10,000 nucleotides of DNA from Theodoxus fluviatilis (Eukaryota > Mollusca > Gastropoda > Cycloneritida > Neritidae): the NCBI GenBank assembly GCA_034096865.1, contig JAWQFJ010014881.1, forward strand, positions 1 to 10,000, in the 5' to 3' direction. Made by a program: the position numbers and the translations under genes. Shown here one piece after another: positions 7,542 through 10,000 of this stretch. A model generated the notes under the pieces. That model worked only from the letters and a program-made list of their open reading frames with translations. It was not told the origin of the DNA and did no database searches. How positions within the stretch are numbered: the stretch's first letter is position 1; every line of letters starts with the position of its first letter.

Positions 7542-7551
7542 TAACGAACGT

Positions 7552-7760
7552 TCAGTTCAGCTCAGTTCAGTCTCTTAACCCTGAGATGGGTTGTTGAGGC
7601 ACCACTGATGACTTTCGGACAATCTTCCTCCATCGATCTCTATCCTCTGTGGCTCGCTGTGAGTCAAGGTCAAGCCTGTCCACTCTTTGATGTTGTCTTC
7701 CCACCTCTTTCTCTGCCTGTCTCTCCTTCTCCCACCTGGTACGGTACCTTGCAGGATGGT
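7552..7760 (-). mobile_element. 5'-truncated LINE fragment, reverse transcriptase C-terminus
   Basis: On the minus strand the fragment begins at TILQGTVPGGRRR and continues RQRKRWEDNIKEWTGL. After a one-base frameshift near 7660 it continues SQRATEDRDRWRKIV and ends VVPQQPISGLRD then TGA (7567). This is the familiar C-terminal end of a class of animal non-LTR retrotransposon ORF2 proteins; the clade is not assigned. After the stop comes a short (CTGAA)n-type tail to 7552. The 8-mer ACGAACGT flanks it at 7544-7551 and 7761-7768, a plausible target-site duplication, and the coding similarity starts exactly at the inner edge. It is a dead, extreme 5' truncation inserted into the tail of element copy 1. 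Confidence 0.85.
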
Positions 7761-7777
7761 ACGAACGTACCGAGGGT

Positions 7778-7804
7778 AAAACACAACGTCCTTGGCGGAG
7801 GTAA
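7778..7804 (+). other. 3' terminal motif of element copy 1
   Basis: TAAAACACAACGTCCTTGGC and then GGAGGTAA. The same terminal motif ends copy 2 at 9937, and sequences diverge directly after GGAGGTAA, marking the element's 3' boundary. In copy 2 the intact form CCTCC-TTGGC-GGAGG is a 5-bp hairpin; here one stem base is changed. Confidence 0.7.
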
Positions 7805-7855
7805 CTACAGATCACTCAGAGCGCAAACCTGCGCCAATGAAAACACAACTTTTCA

Positions 7856-9108
7856 GGCAGGATGTTCTGCTAGCCAGGCCTGTATGATTCATCCAGGATG
7901 TTCTGCTAGCCAGGCCTGTATGATTCATTTAGGATGTTCTGCTAGCCAGGCCTGTATGATTCATCCAGGATGTTCTGCTAGCCAGGCCTGTATGATTCAT
8001 CCAGGATGTTCTGCTAGCCAGGCCTGTATGATTCATCCAGGATGTTCTGCTAGCCAGGCCTGTATGATTCATCCAGGATGTTCTGCTAGCCAGGCCTGTA
8101 TGATTCATCCAGGATGTTCTGTTAGCCAGGCCTGTATGATTCATCCATGATGTTCTGCTAGCCAGGCCTGTATGATTCATCCAGGATGTTCTGTTAGCCA
8201 GGCCTGTATGATTCATCCAGGATGTTCTGTTAGCCAGGCCTGTATGATTCAGGCAGGATGTTCTGTTAGCCAGGCCTGTATGATTCAGGCAGGATGTTCT
8301 GTTAGCCAGGCCTGTATGATTCAGGCAGGATGTTCTGCTAGCCAGGCCTGTATGATTCATCCAGGATGTTCTGTTAGCCAGGCCTGTATGATTCAGGCAG
8401 GATGTTCTGTTAGCCAGGCCTGTATGATTCAGGCAGGATGTTCTGTTAGCGAGGCCTGTATGATTCAGGCAGGATGTTCTGTTAGCCAGGCCTGTATGAT
8501 TCAGGCAGGATGTTCTGCTAGCCAGGCCTGTATGATTCAGGCAGGATGTTCTGCTAGCCAGGCCTGTATGATTCAGGCAGGATGTTCTGCTAGCCAGGCC
8601 TGTATGATTCAGGCAGGATGTTCTGCTAGCCAGGCCTGTATGATTCAGGCAGGATGTTCTGCTAGCCAGGCCTGTATGATTCAGGCAGGATGTTCTGCTA
8701 GCCAGGCCTGTATGATTCAGGCAGGATGTTCTGCTAGCCAGGCCTGTATGATTCAGGCAGGATGTTCTGCTAGCCAGGCCTGTATGATTCAGGCAGGATG
8801 TTCTGCTAGCCAGGCCTGTATGATTCAGGCAGGATGTTCTGCTAGCCAGGCCTGTATGATTCATCCAGGATGTTCTGTTAGCCAGGCCTGTATGATTCAG
8901 GCAGGATGTTCTGCTAGCCAGGCCTGTATGATTCAGGCAGGATGTTCTGCTAGCCAGGCCTGTATGATTCAGGCAGGATGTTCTGCTAGCCAGGCCTGTA
9001 TGATTCAGGCAGGATGTTCTGCTAGCCAGGCCTGTATGATTCAGGCAGGATGTTCTGCTAGCCAGGCCTGTATGATTCAGGCAGGATGTTCTGCTAGCCA
9101 GGCCTGAC
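7856..9108. repeat. 36-bp minisatellite, 35 copies
   Basis: GATGTTCTG recurs at 7861 and every 36 bases to 9085. Each unit contains GCTAGCCAGGCCTG, with GCTAGC and CAGGCCTG palindromes. Two variant sites define blocks: CATCCA or CAGGCA before GGATG, and TGCTAG or TGTTAG after it. Units 1-10 are CATCCA type (unit 2 CATTTA); later units are CAGGCA except those at 8329 and 8833. TGTTAG clusters between 8113 and 8473 and recurs at 8869. The pair CATCCA-unit then TGTTAG/CAGGCA-unit at 8329/8365 reappears at 8833/8869, showing block duplication. 36 is divisible by three, so both strands carry open frames of about 311 codons; these are not genes. Copy 1 has one diverged unit at 6415-6447. Confidence 0.97.
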
Positions 9109-9248
9109 GCTACAACGTGTAGCTCATTTTAGAGACTGAAATTAGAGAAATACATTTCTGAGCGCCGAAACCATACGACGACGTCATCAATAGTTTGACG
9201 TCATCAACTTCGTAATTTGCGACAAAATTTCTCTTTGTGGTCTTCCAA

Positions 9249-9803
9249 ATGTAACCTCCAAAATGTAACCTCCAAAATGTAACCTCCAAAATGTAACCCA
9301 AAATGTAACCTCCAAAATGTAACCCAAAATGTAACCTCCAAAATGTAACCTCCAAAATGTAACCCCCAAAATGTAACCCAAAATGTAGCCTCCAAAATGT
9401 AACCCAAAATGTAACCTCCAAAATGTAACCTCCAAAATGTAACCGCCAAATTGTAACCCAAAATGTAACCTCCAAAATGTAACCTCCAAAATGTAACCCA
9501 AAATGTAGCCTCCAAAATGTAACCCAAAACGTAACCTCCAAAATGTAACCTCCAAAATGTAACCTCCAAAATGTAACCCAAAATGTAACCCAAAATGTAA
9601 CCTCCAAAATGTAACCTCCAAAATGTAACCTCCAAAATGTAACCTCCAAAATGTTACCTCCAAAATGTAACCCAAAATGTAACCTCCAAAATGTAACCCA
9701 AAATGTAACCTACAAAATGTAACCTCCAAAATGTAGCCTCCAAAATGTAACCCAAAATGTAACCTCCAAAATGTAACCCAAAATGTAACCTCCAAAATGT
9801 AAC
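9249..9803. repeat. mixed 14/12-bp minisatellite with higher-order pattern
   Basis: Two unit lengths alternate: L is ATGTAACCTCCAAA (14) and S is ATGTAACCCAAA (12). I count 28 L and 13 S from 9249 to 9796, then a partial unit. The order is LLLSLS, LLLSLS, LLLS, LLSLS, LLLSS, LLLLLSLS, LLLSLS, L. The group LLLSLS is therefore an 80-bp higher-order unit. Single-base variants (ATGTAGCC at 9383, 9503 and 9731) sit at similar places in the pattern. Copy 1 of the element has one related unit, CCTCCAAACGTGAA, near 6791. Minus-strand open frames (FWRLHFGGYILEV-like) follow from stop-free units and are not coding. Confidence 0.96.
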
Positions 9804-9937
9804 GGAAAGTTTACTGCGTGAAACCCTGACGTTCCACAAACTTTCATCATGATCCGTCTGGAATATTGTGAGTTATTTTATTGATAACTAACTAATTAAA
9901 TACTGACGGTAATACATAACCTCCTTGGCGGAGGTAA

Positions 9938-10000
9938 AGGTCTTACCACAAACACATTGATTCAGATAGACAAATATAGACAAGCTAACAAGCATATTCA
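9938..10000. other. right edge, nothing recognised
   Basis: 63 bases of unique sequence after element copy 2, probably still intronic if the LRAT-like gene continues to the right. Confidence 0.4.

Larger units (their letters stand above)
6415..7804 (+). mobile_element. mobile element family X, copy 1 (nested insertions)
   Basis: This copy matches the downstream copy in the same order. The shared blocks are TTCAGGCAGGATGT (6415), GCCTGACGCTAC (6441), TTTCTGAG-GCCGAA (6488), CATCAATAGTTTGAC (6516), AAACCCTGACGTTC (6821), TTTCATCA-GATCCGT (6842) and CTTGGCGGAGGTAA (7791-7804). The 3' tail (GATCCGT, a GTTATTTTTGCTAAC-like stretch, an ACTG/GACC-rich run, then ACATAACCTCCTTGGCGGAGGTAA) is one I remember from widespread fish and invertebrate repeats, possibly derived from a non-LTR element; not checked. 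It has no coding capacity. Its middle holds a 19-bp array and its tail a 9-bp array. The tail is split by a MITE and a LINE fragment. It lies in the proposed intron upstream of the LRAT-like exon. Confidence 0.75.
7854..9937 (+). mobile_element. mobile element family X, copy 2 (two large arrays)
   Basis: This is the second member of the family seen at 6415-7804, beginning TTCAGGCAGGATGTT and ending CTTGGCGGAGGTAA. Single-copy parts are 9102-9248 and 9804-9937. They align block by block with copy 1 (GCCTGACGCTAC, TTTCTGAGCGCCGAA, CATCAATAGTTTGACG, AAACCCTGACGTTCC, TTTCATCATGATCCGT). Its 5' segment is blown up into 35 x 36 bp, and the segment before the GATCCGT tail into 41 short units. The two arrays make up about 1.8 kb of the 2.1 kb. 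It has no coding capacity. Only 49 bases separate it from copy 1, and no target-site duplication is evident. Confidence 0.72.

Noticed and set aside
7929..9107. Open frames of about 311 codons on both strands with a 12-residue repeat
   Set aside because: Produced by the stop-free 36-bp unit. Both strands are open equally, and the array is an expansion inside a non-coding element.
7856..9108. CRISPR-like regular repeat spacing
   Set aside because: There are no unique spacers between repeats; units are contiguous and the DNA is eukaryotic. The same holds for the 58, 49 and 30-bp arrays.
9196..9203. CRE octamer TGACGTCA (also at 1088-1095)
   Set aside because: Present without any promoter context; the copy 1 equivalent (TGACATTG) has lost it. 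An 8-mer in 10 kb is weak evidence.
9110..9839. Minus-strand frames rich in FWRLHFGGYI-type residues
   Set aside because: Low-complexity translation of the 14/12-bp array with no start context or domain.

Overview
This window looks like nuclear DNA from an animal, most probably a mollusc or another marine lophotrochozoan. The reasons are intron-exon structure with GT/AG splice sites, an LRAT-domain exon, relics of mariner, Harbinger-like, LINE and SINE elements, and many minisatellites. No prokaryotic operon, rRNA or tRNA is visible. The organism call is an inference; no species marker was found.

Layout. 1-1400 holds two short unrecognised coding-like stretches on the minus strand (192-416 and 1153-1347) on either side of an 11-copy 58-bp minisatellite (415-1047). 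1411-1682 is a 9-copy 30-bp minisatellite. 1690-2790 is plain non-coding DNA. 2791-3329 is a minus-strand SINE-like insertion with an 11-bp target-site duplication and an overgrown (ATCC)n tail. 3490-3925 is a cluster of TTGGCAA-type palindromes. 3933-5291 is a mariner transposase relic on the minus strand, split by an 18-copy 49-bp minisatellite that appears to be an in-place multiplication of the transposase's own codons.

5428-6323 carries the only gene I can name by family: the 3' part of a minus-strand LRAT/PLAAT-like (NCEHF) gene. Its best exon is 6194-6323. Two weaker downstream exons are proposed at 5544-5600 and 5428-5451. Its N-terminal exons must lie beyond the right edge of the window, so 6324-10000 would be one long intron.

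That intron holds two adjacent copies of one mobile-element family (about 6415-7804 and 7854-9937). They share the same 5' segment, middle segment and a tail ending in CTTGGCGGAGGTAA. Different internal segments have been multiplied in each. Copy 1 has 11 x 19 bp and 9 x 9 bp arrays. Copy 2 has a 35 x 36 bp array and a 41-unit mixed 14/12-bp array. Each expanded segment is present about once in the other copy, except that the 9-bp array has no clear counterpart in copy 2. Copy 1 was also invaded by a 502-bp Harbinger-like MITE (TAA duplication) and a 5'-truncated LINE tail (ACGAACGT duplication).

The common theme is that several minisatellites here are not free-standing. They are short pieces of transposable elements that were single-copy and then multiplied in place. 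The long open reading frames across the arrays are artefacts of stop-free repeat units, not genes.
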